From Metellina segmentata (lineage: Eukaryota > Arthropoda > Arachnida > Araneae > Tetragnathidae), in the NCBI GenBank assembly GCA_947359465.1, contig OX375880.1, positions 11,106,120 through 11,170,119 of the forward strand: DNA of 64,000 nucleotides, read 5' to 3'. The notes beneath the pieces were generated by a model. It was given only the letters and a program-made list of their open reading frames with translations, ran no database searches and was not told the DNA's origin. Position 1 is the first letter of the stretch; every line of letters starts with the position of its first letter. Both the position numbers and the translations under genes were made by a program. Positions 31,620 to 42,696 of the stretch are shown piece by piece.

Positions 31620-31920
31620 TTTGGGAGACGTGGTAGCCCGACTGGAAGATTAACGGAGTAGGAACCGTAGGTTTACGAGTTAAAATCCAACCATTGTGTA
31701 CAAAGAGGGGCTGGTCCACGTTGAAGCTTCCGTGGCCTCCAGTGTCCTCCCGTTGGCGTGGTGTTGAAATTTGGAAAATGGGGTACCACTTCAGGCGTTG
31801 TCTCGCCATCTGACCGTAGTTCAAAATTACGTAGTGTTGTCCTCGGATTTTTCATTTGGAGGATTGATCCCGGACCGTCGTCAATAGCCCGTTGTGTTGC
31901 TCCAGTACGACATTAGTTAA
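31620..31920 (+). repeat. SINE family 1 variant
   Basis: Head with GTAGCCCGACTGGAAGATTA and a variant box B (ACGAGTTAAAATCC), then the family body to TACGACATTAGTTAAAAT. Forms an inverted pair with 31224-31540. Confidence 0.72.
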
Positions 31921-32141
31921 AATACCTAGGAGTTTTGAAGGACATCAATTGAAAATATGAATAAGCTGCACCGAGACTCAACAGACGCGAGTTTTAATGA
32001 ATGACTTTGACATGAGCCCAAATGATGATACATTGAAAGTGAATAATTCTCGTTCGAATAATACTTCACAAGAAACAGTTTGAAGAGTTTATTAGTACAT
32101 TTTTAAGATTGAAACTGCGTGCCCTTGCAGAATCTACTTAC

Positions 32142-32243
32142 TTTTGCAGGTCTCATTCGCCTGAATGTAGCCCGGTTTGCAAGCGCAGATTTTTTCGCCG
32201 TTTTTGAGGGTACAGCCAGTACTGCCTCCCTCACAGACGCACT
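32142..32243 (-). CDS. Compact EGF-like exon (module 7)
   Basis: Acceptor TTGTTCAG before 32243, donor AAAA|GTAAGT after 32142; 102 bp, phase 1-1. Encodes CVCEGGSTGCTLKNGEKIC, then ACKPGYIQANETC: six cysteines, one-residue first spacing, an N-glycosylation sequon (NET). First of the four compact modules, and the first EGF exon downstream of the internal signal-peptide exon at 38.4-38.6 kb. Confidence 0.82.
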
Positions 32244-32881
32244 CTGAACAAGACAATAAAATTTATTAAACAAAAACTCATGAAAACAACACTTGAAACA
32301 AAAAAGGTATTGCAATTGAATGAAATAGAGGGAGGCACCCTGGATTCGACGGTGCAGTAATATAAGGCGCGTTTAACGTCTCAAAGTCAGAGATAAGAAA
32401 GCTACGAGAAGTAGTGATTGGTAAATAAAGTGTCGTAGGATTGCGAATAATTTAAAAAGGAACATTGGGGGTGGGGGTTCGCACTAAAATGAAAAGTCGA
32501 AGAACCTTTTTCTAAGGATATGATTCGGCTCGTTTGATGATTTGGAATCTTATAAAAACAGCGAGCTTTAAGGACATAATTTCTATTTCTCGATTAGATA
32601 AGGACATTAAAATTAAATAACAAAATTACTATGTACAACGAAAATGCGTAGGCCTAACGTAGTCAGAGCAGTGGACAACACTTCCACCCTGCTTCATTCA
32701 CAAATAGCAAGTCTATTTTTTTCCCACACCCCACAGAGTAGTCTTTCGCTAGCAGTTAGGTATGGTAATCTAACACTTTTCTTGTTGGAAGACTGCATTA
32801 AAGTAGCTATAATTAAAAATATAGCATACAAAACTTTCCAATTAAATTCCCTTAATTATCAATCTAAACACGTTTAAAACA
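32244..32881. other. Intron, nothing recognised
   Basis: Frames here are short and without domains. Confidence 0.4.
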
Positions 32882-33397
32882 TCTCTACTATTATTAAAGA
32901 GTTTGCCTCTCTGTACGGAGTGTCCTGACGAATCTATGGCACTTACAATAATGAAATGTGGCACACAGGTAGTCCAAATTTTTTGCGATTTTTGTGTAGC
33001 GCCGGAATTTTAAAATTTAATCTAGTATATTTAAAATTTAATTTATTATTTTTTTCACATTTCGTTCTTTTTTCCGGAATTTGACGTCCCCCCTACCTCG
33101 AAAGAAGAAGGAACGGTTTTGCAATTTTCGACCGCTGACATCACAAACGTTTTTCGTCCTAAAGTCTTGAAAACCATGTCAAGTTTTTCAATTCTAGCGT
33201 GTTTTTATTTACGTTGTTGACAATAACCACTTCGAGGCCATCACGGCGTTACCTGTGTGGAGTTTGTTTGCGAAGCAAACCAAATGGGAATACGTAGCAA
33301 TGACCGGGGGTTGGCGGCCGTCAGCGAGCAGTGGTCACACCTGACCCCACGAAAAGAACTGTCACGGGCAACGCCGTGCTGGCAACACAGTGGCTAG
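32882..33397 (+). mobile_element. Short complete non-autonomous Helitron
   Basis: Starts TCTCTACTATTATTAAAG and ends with the hairpin GCTGGCAACACAGTGGCTAG; flanked by A and T. 516 bp with a large interior deletion relative to the 5749-7021 copy. Confidence 0.8.
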
Positions 33398-34311
33398 TTA
33401 AAAGTCAAAAAATCACTTTTGCTTTTCGACACATTAGTTTTATGGTGAGATACTTGTTTCTGGTAGGTCTTCAAAATCGTAATAGCTGACTTAAATGAGA
33501 TCCCTTTTCAACTTATAGAGGAAGCATGACTCCCGATCCGAATCTCCATCTTTCAGTGAAATATGTCCACACATTTGAAATTTCGCTTTCCATTTCTTTG
33601 TAAAATTCGGTTTTAAAATAAAGTTAAAATTTTGCAAATCCCAGGAACGAGTAGACACGACACCACCATAGAGAAAGCTAGACAGTAAAATCTTGATCAA
33701 TAATATTTTTTAAATATAATAATTTTTTTTAATTAATATGATGATGATATATCCAGTTATTAAAAAAATTGTCCAGATCTTGAAGAACGAGATATCTCGT
33801 CTAAACCTCTTGCAGGAAAAAGTGTCCTTTTGAAAACAGGAAAATTCAATTAGTCAACTCGATTTAAATTACGCAGTTGTCAAATTGTATAAAAGTACAG
33901 AAGTTAAGATAAAAGAACCATCTCCAATTTGTTCGTAGATAGGCAAACGGAATAAATCAATCTTTGTATTTCTGGTGTTATCACATGATGTCGGATAATC
34001 GGACATGCCACAACGTAATGCATACATATCACCTATTCTGCCTTTTCTGATAATGTGTATTGTAGTCTTATCACATTATCTTTCGATTTCCACGAGAAAA
34101 TTGCCATAGGTGATCAAGAATTTCGTATGAAATGGAAACGCCTTCAAGGTTGACTTTTTTCTGATCAAATAATCAAAACCAAGTGATAAAGGTATACATT
34201 TAGACTGTGTGTGTGTCATATAGAACCATATTTTTCAGATTAGACAGAAGCTTTAACTGCCTTTATTCTCTACGAAAAACAATCTCCTCCAAAAATTTAT
34301 TTTATCTACTA
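33398..34311. other. Intron, nothing recognised
   Basis: No exon, tandem repeat or transposon end could be supported. Confidence 0.4.
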
Positions 34312-35560
34312 CAGGGTGTCCATAAAAAATGTCCCAGTTTCTATGGTATATTATAACAGTTTAATTTAGACTATTTACAACAAATCATAAATCAAATTGA
34401 AGGTAAACTAACCTAGTTTTTCTTACATATGTTCAATGTGTGCACCTTTAGTTATACGGCACACAACCAACCTAAAGTCCAATTCTTCCCACACTTTGGT
34501 TAACAAGTCAGGAGTAATGGAAGCAGTAGCATCTTCAATTCTGTGTCTCAACTCTTGCAAATCATTAGGTAGTGGCGGAACGTAGACACGATCTCTACTA
34601 TTATAAAAGAAAGTGTTTGTTTGTCGATTTCGCGGATACAAAATTCTGAGGATCTATGGCACTTACAGCAATGAGATTTGGCACACAGGTAGTCCGAATT
34701 GTTTTGCAATTTTTGGATCGCGGCGAATTTTAAAATTCAATCTAGAAGATTTTTAAATGAATTTAATATTTTTATTCTTGATTGGTTTTTCAACGCCTTT
34801 CTTCCGCGAAAGAAGAAACACCCCAATCTTGACCTTTTCTACCTGCGTGACTTTGTCGTCAGCCTTGGAACCAGGCCAAGTTTTTTTCATCGCGGAGAAC
34901 GCTCAGAAAATTATTTTTTTCGTTTCCTCTATGATTTTGCGCGGAGTAATGGTTTTCCAGCCAGACAATAAATCTTTTAACTGGAGTCACATTTCTTTTT
35001 TTCTATCTCCTAGACCGTTAAAGATGAAGTAAAATTTTTAACGGATTTGAAATCTTCGGAAAATTTCACTTTAGATCGATACCTAAAAAAATATGATTTT
35101 CTTTATATAAATAATTTTTAAATTGAATATATTTTTTTATATTTTCGCAAGAGATTGTGACGTTACGTGAAACAGATTGCATCTTCTACCCTTCGCGTTA
35201 AAATAAAAAGACAGATTACATTTCCTGTCCTATTCTATTTCAGGGAATGAGAGCAAAAAATAAAAACATTTTGACTGGGGTTGTTAATTATTTTTCGTAA
35301 AATCGTCTTTTATTAATCTCCAAAGGAAACAATCGCATGGCGTTATGTCAGGTGAACGTGAAGGCCAGCGACAAAAATGAGCTCTGTCGTCTCTATCACT
35401 ACGACCCATCCAACGGTCAGGGACTTCTACGTTCAACCACTCACGTACAAAGAGATTACAATGGGGAGGGGCTCCATCCTGTTGCAAAATAAAGTTTACA
35501 GATTCTCCCTGTACTAATTGGGTAAAAGGGCCATTCTATCAACATATCCAGGTCTCCTGT
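34312..35560 (-). pseudogene. mariner/IS630-type transposase relic split by a Helitron
   Basis: Minus strand. The part at about 35540-35307 carries MQQDGAPPHC (second catalytic Asp), then PDRWMGR and WPSRSPDITPCDCFLW (third catalytic Asp). The part at 34590-34423 carries VYVPPLPNDLQELRHRI and the C-terminal ITKGAHIEHM. The outer end near 34313 is CTACAGGGTGTCCATAAA, a common terminus of this family. The two parts are the same gene, separated by the Helitron at 34592-35305. The N-terminal half is missing, so the gene is dead. Confidence 0.75.
34592..35305 (+). mobile_element. Helitron copy inserted in the mariner transposase
   Basis: Starts TCTCTACTATTATAAAAG after an A and stops at AAAATCG before a T. 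Removing it leaves an intact GAT codon in the transposase frame. Unusually, its right end lacks the CTAG hairpin and corresponds to an internal site of the longer family members. Confidence 0.75.
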
Positions 35561-35639
35561 ATCGTTACCGTACGGTGTAGTCATCTACTGAAAGCGTCAT
35601 GAGTAGGGAGACTGTTGAGTCATTGCAAACATAACCTTG

Positions 35640-36258
35640 ATTGCCATTGATGCAGGACTGAGGGCTATAATAGCGGAAAGGAGCTCAGGTGAGGTCTGGA
35701 TACTATCGGACAGTAAGAGCTCAATCCAACATATAAGTGACTGGAGTACTGTGGGAGACAGGTGTTTCTATTCTTAACATGCTGAAACAGATATCCATAT
35801 CCCGAACAATTCACCTGCAATGGATCCCCTCACATGTAAATATCCACGGCAATGAGGTAGCCGATTGCATAGCAAAGGAAGGCTCCGAGGCCCCAGCACC
35901 CTTACCGGTCTGGACTTTCCCGGAAGCCTACTCGATCAAGAAAAACAGGGCTAAATTGAAATGGCTAATCCATCCAGCAAATGATTCGTACAGGAGAAAG
36001 AGCCCTGGAGGTTCTCTTGGCCTCACCTGTGACCGAAGGGATCAGACGGCTTTGTCCAGATTCGCCAGCGGTCATCTGAAGACCCTTACTTTTCATGGAA
36101 AACTCAAGATTTTTCCAATTTACGGAAAATGTGCTACAGAAATGGCCTTCCCAGACCACATTTTGGACTGCCTTCAACTTTCCTGGGAAGATCTGACCAA
36201 GGAGCCCTTGAGAGTTTTGGACTTTTTGAATGTTTTTAACCTCATGGAATTTGTCTAG
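35640..36258 (+). pseudogene. Jockey-like non-LTR retrotransposon RNase H end
   Basis: A first frame (about 35645-35745) contains WILSDSKSS, an RNase H catalytic Asp segment. A shift near 35745 leads into a 173-codon frame with LQWIPSHVNIHGNEVADCIA, the conserved RNase H end (His and Asp), then a degenerate C-terminal tail ending LDFLNVFNLMEFV. 5'-truncated, as usual for non-LTR insertions; the usual C-terminal zinc cysteines are partly changed. Confidence 0.75.
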
Positions 36259-36889
36259 CTGTCGCTAGCTTGGAGATTTGTAAAAAAAAAACATAACCTT
36301 CGCCATTGCAAGACGACCCATACTTCAGAAACAAACTATAGTGGCACATTGCTTTTAAGAGTTTGGCATACTTCTTTTTGACTGGTCTTTAGACGTATAA
36401 AGTGGTAAGCTTATCGAAAAGTTTTTACATCAATAAGTTTTATATTAAATAGATTTTTTGTCACGCTTGTATTTCTTTGTCGTAGTGAATGCACAATATA
36501 ACAAATTAACAAAGCTTGGTGTTTCATGTTAGGCACATTTTTCCCAAAATAGCTGCTTCGAAAAATTTTAGAAAATTGGTGTTTTTTTGCGTATATTTGC
36601 ATAGTATTTGACCAAAAAAAATCCATCAACATTTTGAGACAGCTTGAGTGACGTGTTGAATATTAATAGATGTTTGGTAATTTTTTTCGTAGACAGTCGC
36701 CAAAGCAATTTTAATAAATTTATCTCATAAATAATTGGAGATGCTAAATTTGGATCGGAAACACAAAACAAATATTACAAATAGCTGTAGACTACCTTCT
36801 TCAACTTCATTCGCAGTTGCTTCTCTATATATCGCGGAGAATAAAAGTCAATTTTTAGCCCGAAATTAAAGAGGTAGTTGGTAAATAAA
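36259..36889. other. Intron, nothing recognised
   Basis: AT-rich; no exon or repeat end. Confidence 0.4.
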
Positions 36890-37120
36890 CGTCATCATAA
36901 CGGACTACAGGTGACTGTCCATGTGATTCTGAACCACGGTCGGATGACGAAGTCAACACCTGAACTCACTTCACACTCTCCAACCACGCTACGTGCGGAG
37001 ATTTGAGGCCATGGCAGATTTAACGTTCACCATCCCCCACCAAAACGTAGGTCTATCTAGAGATCGAGTTTCAAATTCACCACCCTCTGATTACAGATCC
37101 GCTATACTCTACCAACGCGT
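36890..37120 (-). repeat. SINE family 1, divergent fragment
   Basis: Reverse-orientation body (GAACCACGGTCGGATGACGA, then ACACTCTCCA) with a degraded head. Confidence 0.6.
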
Positions 37121-37740
37121 TCTCACGAACCAAGTTTAATTGACCGATTGTAGTTGATCCACAAAAGTTGAATGAAAACGCGAAAGTGAGAACCTTTGTT
37201 TCAAATAGCGTTGATCCACTTTTGAGTCGATCAAGAAAAGTTTGACCCATTCAAACTTTATCGTTCAAGTGATGAGTCATCCACCATCTGCTTTCGAGTT
37301 AGGCTACTTGCACACACATCGATTTCGGTCGCGCTATAAAATGACATACCATAAATTCTTTTAGTGGCATGAAGAAGTGTATGGAAGCTTGCACACAGTG
37401 CGATTTACTCACAACACGACAGAATATCCGTTTTCCTGTCGTCTACTGCTACTAGAGCTAACGACAGTCGTGTTTATTTTTTATAAAAGCAAAACAAAAC
37501 AGCTCTTTTACTCTCCAATCCAAGTTTTATATCTTCGCGCTCTTTTAAGAATTTCTAGAATTTCTATATTTCTAGAATTGAAAAAACCTCAACGTTGTGC
37601 TTAATTTAAGGAGACAGACTCGCATGCACGTTCACATTTGAACGATGTAAGTGAGCAGATAGCGAGTTTTGGGCTAGTATAAGTGCATACTGCCAAACGG
37701 AAATCATATCGGAAAATTACAATGGAATATAGATGAAAAT
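37121..37740. other. Intron, nothing recognised
   Basis: No supported feature. Confidence 0.4.
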
Positions 37741-37742
37741 TG

Positions 37743-37745
<3 letters not shown>

Positions 37746-37792
<47 letters not shown>
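37746..37792. repeat. (AT)n microsatellite
   Basis: About 23 TA dinucleotides. Confidence 0.95.
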
Positions 37793-37793
<1 letters not shown>

Positions 37794-38367
37794 TAGAAAG
37801 TTCTAGAACTTTAAGTACACCTCACGCGTTTAAACTCAAGCACTAGTTTTACATAACGTAACACGTTTGCCAATACCGCTGCCACGTTTAAACACGTTTG
37901 CCAATCAAATATATTAGAGAAAATATTATTCCCCTCAGTATTAATATACTATTTTGTAGAGAGGACAGAACTCTCTACATTCTTTCTCATTTGCTTGTGA
38001 GATACAATGCAAAAGTCGTTCAATCACTTGTATGAGTAGGTTTGTTAGCTTAGAGTTTTATGACACAAGGGCCAAGTGTGGCCAAGCTTCATCAAACACA
38101 AGAAAGCGTCACGTAATTTTTAAGAGAACGGATGAAAAGGGGAAAATATGTACTGAAAGATGGGCATCCTGGATCGCGATCCCTATATTTATCAGAGGTC
38201 CTAAGCCCCATGGGATACGAATTAGATCACCTGGGTACCTCGGGATCATGAAGCCCGTACACATCTTAAGATGTACTCACGAGAGGAGTTGTAGGATATA
38301 AAATCTACATAATCATATAAAAAATCGAAAAGTGCCATAAAAAGTTATCAACTAACATATTGCTTAC
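37793..38367. other. Intron, nothing recognised
   Basis: An 89-codon frame at 38032-38301 has no domain and is taken as chance. Confidence 0.4.
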
Positions 38368-38557
38368 TACTGTTTGGTTGCAGAGGCTTTCCCGATAAAA
38401 CGTTGCCTGTCTCCGTTGTCGAGAAGGACTCTAGCGATGAACTGTCCCGAAAGTTCTGATTTGTTGACAAACCACTCACGTAACTTGCTGTAGCTGAGAG
38501 CGCTAATGTTATCACACTCAGCGACCACACAAAGGCGGTCTTTCCACACAACACCAT
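38368..38557 (-). CDS. Second signal-peptide exon (internal alternative first exon)
   Basis: ATG at 38557 in context ACAAATGG. Encodes MVLCGKTAFVWSLSVITLAL then SATASYVSG: short basic n-region, a hydrophobic core of about 14 residues, and a plausible signal-peptidase site after SATA. A Ser/Thr-rich linker follows and the exon ends AGTA|GTAAGC in phase 1, exactly the phase the downstream EGF exon at 32142-32243 needs. It therefore looks like the first coding exon of either a shorter isoform (compact EGF modules, cbEGF pair, membrane anchor) or a separate gene. The frame is open upstream to a GTG at 38605 but has no earlier ATG. No promoter motif was identified. Confidence 0.62.
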
Positions 38558-39411
38558 TTGTAGGTCGTTACTAAATATCCTAAAACGATGTATTTCCCGT
38601 AACACTAAAATGAAATTTAGAGACTCACAACACAGGAGAGGCGATGGCGATCGATTTGAAACAGGTAGAAAGAAAGGACCTTATCTGCATTTTCAATTAT
38701 GATATAAAAGGAGGGCATCCCTGTGGAATTCTTATCTTTCCAACATTTATTGTCCTTCGTTGTTTCTTCACCTCGTGCTGCCTTCAATAATATTATCATA
38801 AAGAAAGAGTTACGATAAATGATGAATTTGAAATCTGACAATGAGATATGAATAGAAAGTAGACGATGAAATACATGGAACATTACTAAATGTAATCCTT
38901 AAAACTTTATAATTCACGATTGGTAAGTCTTCGATAACATCCTCTAAAAACTCCCTCTTTTTTTCTCTTTGCAATCGCAAGTCTTGGCCTCAGTATTGCA
39001 GTTATCTGGACCCTACCTCCAGTGGATGTTTGCACCCCTTTAACCTTCTAATCTTTTCTCCGAAACTAATACTCGCTAATGATGGTTATTTTTTCCCCTT
39101 TTCGGACCATTCTGTTCGTTCCACCACAACAGTTAAGATCCACGTACTGCTTTTATAGAAATCCCTCCTTTAACGTTTCCCAAATAACTTTTCCTCTTTA
39201 CTTTTTACGCACAAGTCTTAGTCTCACTGCTTGTGTTATTAGATTAAAATATTTGATGTGTCCAAATGAAATTAAAAATTGTTCAGACAGTTGAATGTAT
39301 TTTGACGACACTGCAAAACTTGTTATTAAGTTTCTGAAACAAACTAGTAACATCAAAATTAATCGTAAAACACTGGTATTCTTAGATATTATTACCAGGA
39401 GTGCGTCTTGC
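38558..39411. other. Region upstream of the internal first exon
   Basis: Should contain the promoter of the internal first exon if it is real. I see no clear TATA or initiator and no repeat end. Confidence 0.35.
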
Positions 39412-39519
39412 CCTTTTCGCAATGCTGACCGAAAAATGCCGTTTTGCACAGGCAAGTGTATTTTTCTCCAACAATTTTACATTCGCCTTCATTCTGGCAA
39501 GGATTCGGGTTGCAAGGAC
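39412..39519 (-). CDS. EGF exon (module 6) with GC donor or terminal read-through
   Basis: Acceptor TTTCAG before 39519. Encodes PCNPNPCQNEGECKIVGEKY, then TCLCKTAFFGQHCEK, a complete six-cysteine EGF module. The expected phase-1 exit at 39412 is followed by GCAAGA, not GT: a possible GC-AG intron, giving 108 bp, the same length as the exon at 42966-43073. If not spliced there, the frame runs seven more codons (GKTHSW, then TAA at about 39396-39394) and the protein ends. The site may thus decide between a membrane-bound and a secreted product. The GT at CCTG|GTAATA would exit in phase 2 and break the frame. Confidence 0.8.
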
Positions 39520-40112
39520 CTGAAATGACAAGTTTTGTTTTGGAAATGAATAAAATAAAGGAGTTTAGTCATAGGCGTAGTAAGTAGAATGAGCATTGCT
39601 ACTATTAAGAGCAGCTTCAAAAAGTGTGACCAAACATGTCGACTAGTAGTCACGTGACTGCTTTGAAAAATAGATTTGGTTTGTAGATTTTCAATTTTAT
39701 CGCCTTGTTTGACGATATACATCTTATGACAAAGCAGGCGTGTGAATGGGCATTTCTAAAGAGTGGTGGCAAAAGTGGTGGAATCGCATATGTCTGTTAA
39801 CATTAGATGATCTAACTATTGACCAATCATATGATCGGACGATGGACGATTCAGATAATCAAACAATGGACCATTCAGATGATGAATCAATGGATGGCGT
39901 CATTTACCCGTTCAGTGGCCCAATCAGATTATAAATAGTAAGTTCAACCCTGAAGACTAAGGTTGGTTTCCACACAGCAGACGAAAATAGTGCAAGGGTT
40001 AGGTTACTACTGATATTGGTCACAAGACCCTAGGCACATAAAAAGGCTACCATTGCCTACTCTACTTTATGCTTCCACTATATGCAAAATACGTTCAGAA
40101 AAACATTCTTAC
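39520..40112. other. Intron with a short GATGATTCAG-type simple repeat
   Basis: Around 39830-39895 ACCATTCAGATGATGAATCA-like units repeat degenerately. No exon recognised. Confidence 0.4.
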
Positions 40113-40232
40113 CTCGTTCACAGGTCTTCCCCGTATAGGGTGGAATGCAATTACATTTGATGTCATCTCCCTCCATCCAGCAGACACCATGCGCTCTGCA
40201 AGGTTCATTATAGCACAGATCTATCACCAATG
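40113..40232 (-). CDS. EGF exon (module 5)
   Basis: Acceptor TTTTTCAG before 40232, donor CGAG|GTAAGA after 40113; 120 bp, phase 1-1. Encodes DLCYNEPCRAHGVCWMEGDD, then IKCNCIPPYTGKTCER: six cysteines with the YTGKTC ending of classical EGF modules. Slightly longer than its neighbours because of extra residues (ALVI) before the first cysteine. Confidence 0.87.
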
Positions 40233-40735
40233 CTGAAAAAATGTTATTTTTTCATTAGGAAATTAATGCATTTTCAATGGTATATTATGTCAGCATAATA
40301 GAAAAGAAATGGTCATCTCTTACAAAAAATTTCTACAGAATTTCTCTGTAATTAAAAAAAGTTACCGCCACAACCGCAAGATTGAAAACTCACTTTTTTC
40401 GCTCGACTCTTAGACAGTTCCCCAAGAAAGTACGCATCAGAAAATTACGAAATTAACATGGTTTGTTCAAAATTGTACAGGGAAGAAGATGGGGAAGATT
40501 GTTTCTGATGCGGCTATTAGTTTAAAGTGCATTACGTGTCAAAATTGAAAAGGCGAAATTTCTAACGCGAGTGAGCAAAACACGTAAAATTTTCAGTCTT
40601 CAGCAGCGAGTTTTTTTAGAGTACCTTTAAATGTGAATTTTTGCACCTCACCGAGTTTGTTTAGAAATTTCAATTTGGTTCCTGATAATATTTTTTTGAA
40701 ATTCGTGAAAAATCGAGACACTTTTGTTATTTTTT
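40233..40735. other. Intron, nothing recognised
   Basis: No supported feature. Confidence 0.4.
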
Positions 40736-41060
40736 TGTTAAAACGGCCATATCTATAGCTTATTACTATTAGTTTTTAAATTTCAAAACATCACGGGAAA
40801 CCTTAGAATGTATTCTTTCTTATGGTATAATTACTTTCGAAATTGGTTTATAAATAAATTCGATGCGATTAAAAGTTGGTCTCACAAATTTCGCATATTT
40901 TTGATCGTAATTTCCGATACAAATCTAAAACTATAATATCTATAGCTTAATACTATTAGATTTAAAATTTAAAATACCACGTGAAAGCTTAAAATGTACT
41001 CTCTATTATGGTATAGTTATTTGTAAAATTGGTTTATAAATGAATTCGATGCAATGAAAT
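40736..41060. repeat. Degenerate tandem duplication, ~190-bp period
   Basis: Copy 1 from about 40745 (ATATCTATAGCTTATTACTA) to about 40870 and copy 2 from about 40934 (ATATCTATAGCTTAATACTA) to about 41055 share the order of motifs ending GGTTTATAAAT.AATTCGATG. Imperfect, so old. Confidence 0.7.
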
Positions 41061-41224
41061 ATATAATTTGGCGATAGTGTACAAATTGTTCATCGTAGAG
41101 ATGAAACGTAAAACGACCTTGGTGAAACTCGCTGTAACATCATGGCCCATTAGTCCAGTCAAGATTATATAAATTATTAAGATAGTTTCACCGTCGCAGA
41201 GGATTGAAACTCTGCAAAAGGAAT

Positions 41225-41270
41225 GTTGGTTTGCGAAGCAAATCAAATGGGATTGCGAACAATCACCGAG
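41225..41270. mobile_element. Helitron-family fragment
   Basis: TTGGTTTGCGAAGCAAATCA matches the palindromic interior motif of the Helitron copies. Confidence 0.4.
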
Positions 41271-41334
41271 GTTTGGATTCTGATGCGAAGATAAAGAACT
41301 ATCTTGAATTTTTGTTCTATAGAAATCTCTATAG

Positions 41335-41590
41335 GTAGGTAGTTAATAAACGTCGCTCTGGAGCAACACACCTGGCAATTGGTGACGGTTCGGTATCCAT
41401 ACCGATGGGAAAAATTCGAGGACAACACCTCGTCATTTTGAACCACGGTCACATGACGTGGTCAAAACCCTTTATCCCAATACCATAGATCTATGCATGT
41501 AAACGACGGTCTTTGGTTGGGCCTAGTTTTAAACTCCCAACCCTCCGTTTGCTAAACCGATGAAATTTCAACTGGGCTATCGCGGTCCCT
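41335..41590 (-). repeat. SINE family 1 variant, reverse
   Basis: Tail TAATAAACGTCGCTCTGGAG, body GAACCACGGTCACATGACG, degenerate head with CCAACCCTCCG. Confidence 0.65.
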
Positions 41591-41692
41591 TGGAAACGTT
41601 ATGAAAAAAGGTATTCTTTTATGTAGAATTTTCAAATTTCTTAGTGTTGTGTTTTGAGAAATAGCCTAACAGTAAAATATATCGTGTCTTAC

Positions 41693-41806
41693 CTTCTTCA
41701 CATGTCCTTCCAGTAAAATATGGCGTACAGTTGCATTTGAAATCAACTCTATCTGCTATGCACATCCCTTCGTTTTCGCATGGATTCCAAGAGCACTCAT
41801 CGAGAC
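41693..41806 (-). CDS. EGF exon (module 4)
   Basis: Acceptor GAACAG before 41806, donor GAAG|GTAAGA after 41693; 114 bp, phase 1-1. Encodes GLDECSWNPCENEGMCIADR, then VDFKCNCTPYFTGRTCEE; six cysteines, sequon NCT. Very close to the exon at 42697-42810 in both sequence and length (both begin GLD.C.WNPC), a recent duplication within the gene. Confidence 0.9.
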
Positions 41807-41969
41807 CTGTTCGATTTTTCACAAGAATGTCTTCAGCAATTCAACTCATAATTCACACATTACAAAACAATGAGCAGTTTAGTATAAATACGCCAATCCA
41901 AATTCTACAAAGAATTGCAATTTATTTCATAGCAGTTTGTTGTAAATGTTGAACAAAATGTATTCTTAC

Positions 41970-42055
41970 TGTCCTCACAGCTACTTCCAGATAATAGTAT
42001 AGAGCAGCTACATGGGACTCATTTTTGTGGGACGTGGGACAAAACTGTCAAGCAT
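41970..42055 (-). pseudogene. Decayed EGF exon between modules 3 and 4
   Basis: A clean acceptor (TTTATCAG) and donor (GACA|GTAAGA) remain, but the enclosed 86 bp is not a multiple of three and the phase-1 reading hits TGA after two codons. The 3' part still reads CSCSILLSGSSCED, like the end of the exon at 42966-43073 (CECVEPFSRSDCED). About 22 bp have been lost relative to that 108-bp exon. Including it would truncate the protein; skipping it keeps the frame because neighbours are phase 1-1. Confidence 0.72.
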
Positions 42056-42696
42056 CTGATAAAGGCAATTAATAAGTTAAAAGATTTGTACAGTTAATAA
42101 ATTTGAGGAATCATAGGAATTATTTCTACGACAAAATAGAATAAAATAAATTTTTTCAATAAGCCTTTGACATGAAAATCATTTTAGTGGTTATTGTCAA
42201 ACATAATAATTTGTAATAAGCTATGAGAAATAACTTTTAGCCACATTTATAGTAGGACAAATACGTTATTGAGGACAAAGGTAAACAGTTCAACTGTAAA
42301 CAAGACGTTTTTTTTTTTCTAAAACAAATTGAAATCACAGCGAAAACGATTTCTACACAAAATCATTTTTGAAGAAAAATAACCTTTGAATTACAGATAC
42401 AAGTAAGTTCCCTATTTTTTCAAGGCTTTGAAATCGCCAATATTATATACTTTATCGAGGTTTATGTCAACGTAACACATTATTTCGGTAAACAATCAGA
42501 AAATCAATCATTATTTAATATTTTAAGTTTTTATAATGAAAATAATGGAATATAGTGTAATTTAATTCTTTCCACTAACATGTAAGAAGATTTTGTGAAT
42601 CTTTGGTCCATGACCTCATCCTATGAATTCTTATAGTAGAGAAGGAATTGAATTAACTATAAATTAACTATACTGGTTAAATAAATCGACTAATAC
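42056..42696. other. Intron, nothing recognised
   Basis: AT-rich; no repeat end. Confidence 0.4.

Noticed and set aside
38032..38301. 89-codon plus-strand frame near the internal first exon
   Set aside because: No domain and opposite strand; chance.
39746..39934. 62-codon acidic plus-strand frame
   Set aside because: Its D/S/M-rich part is a translated degenerate simple repeat.
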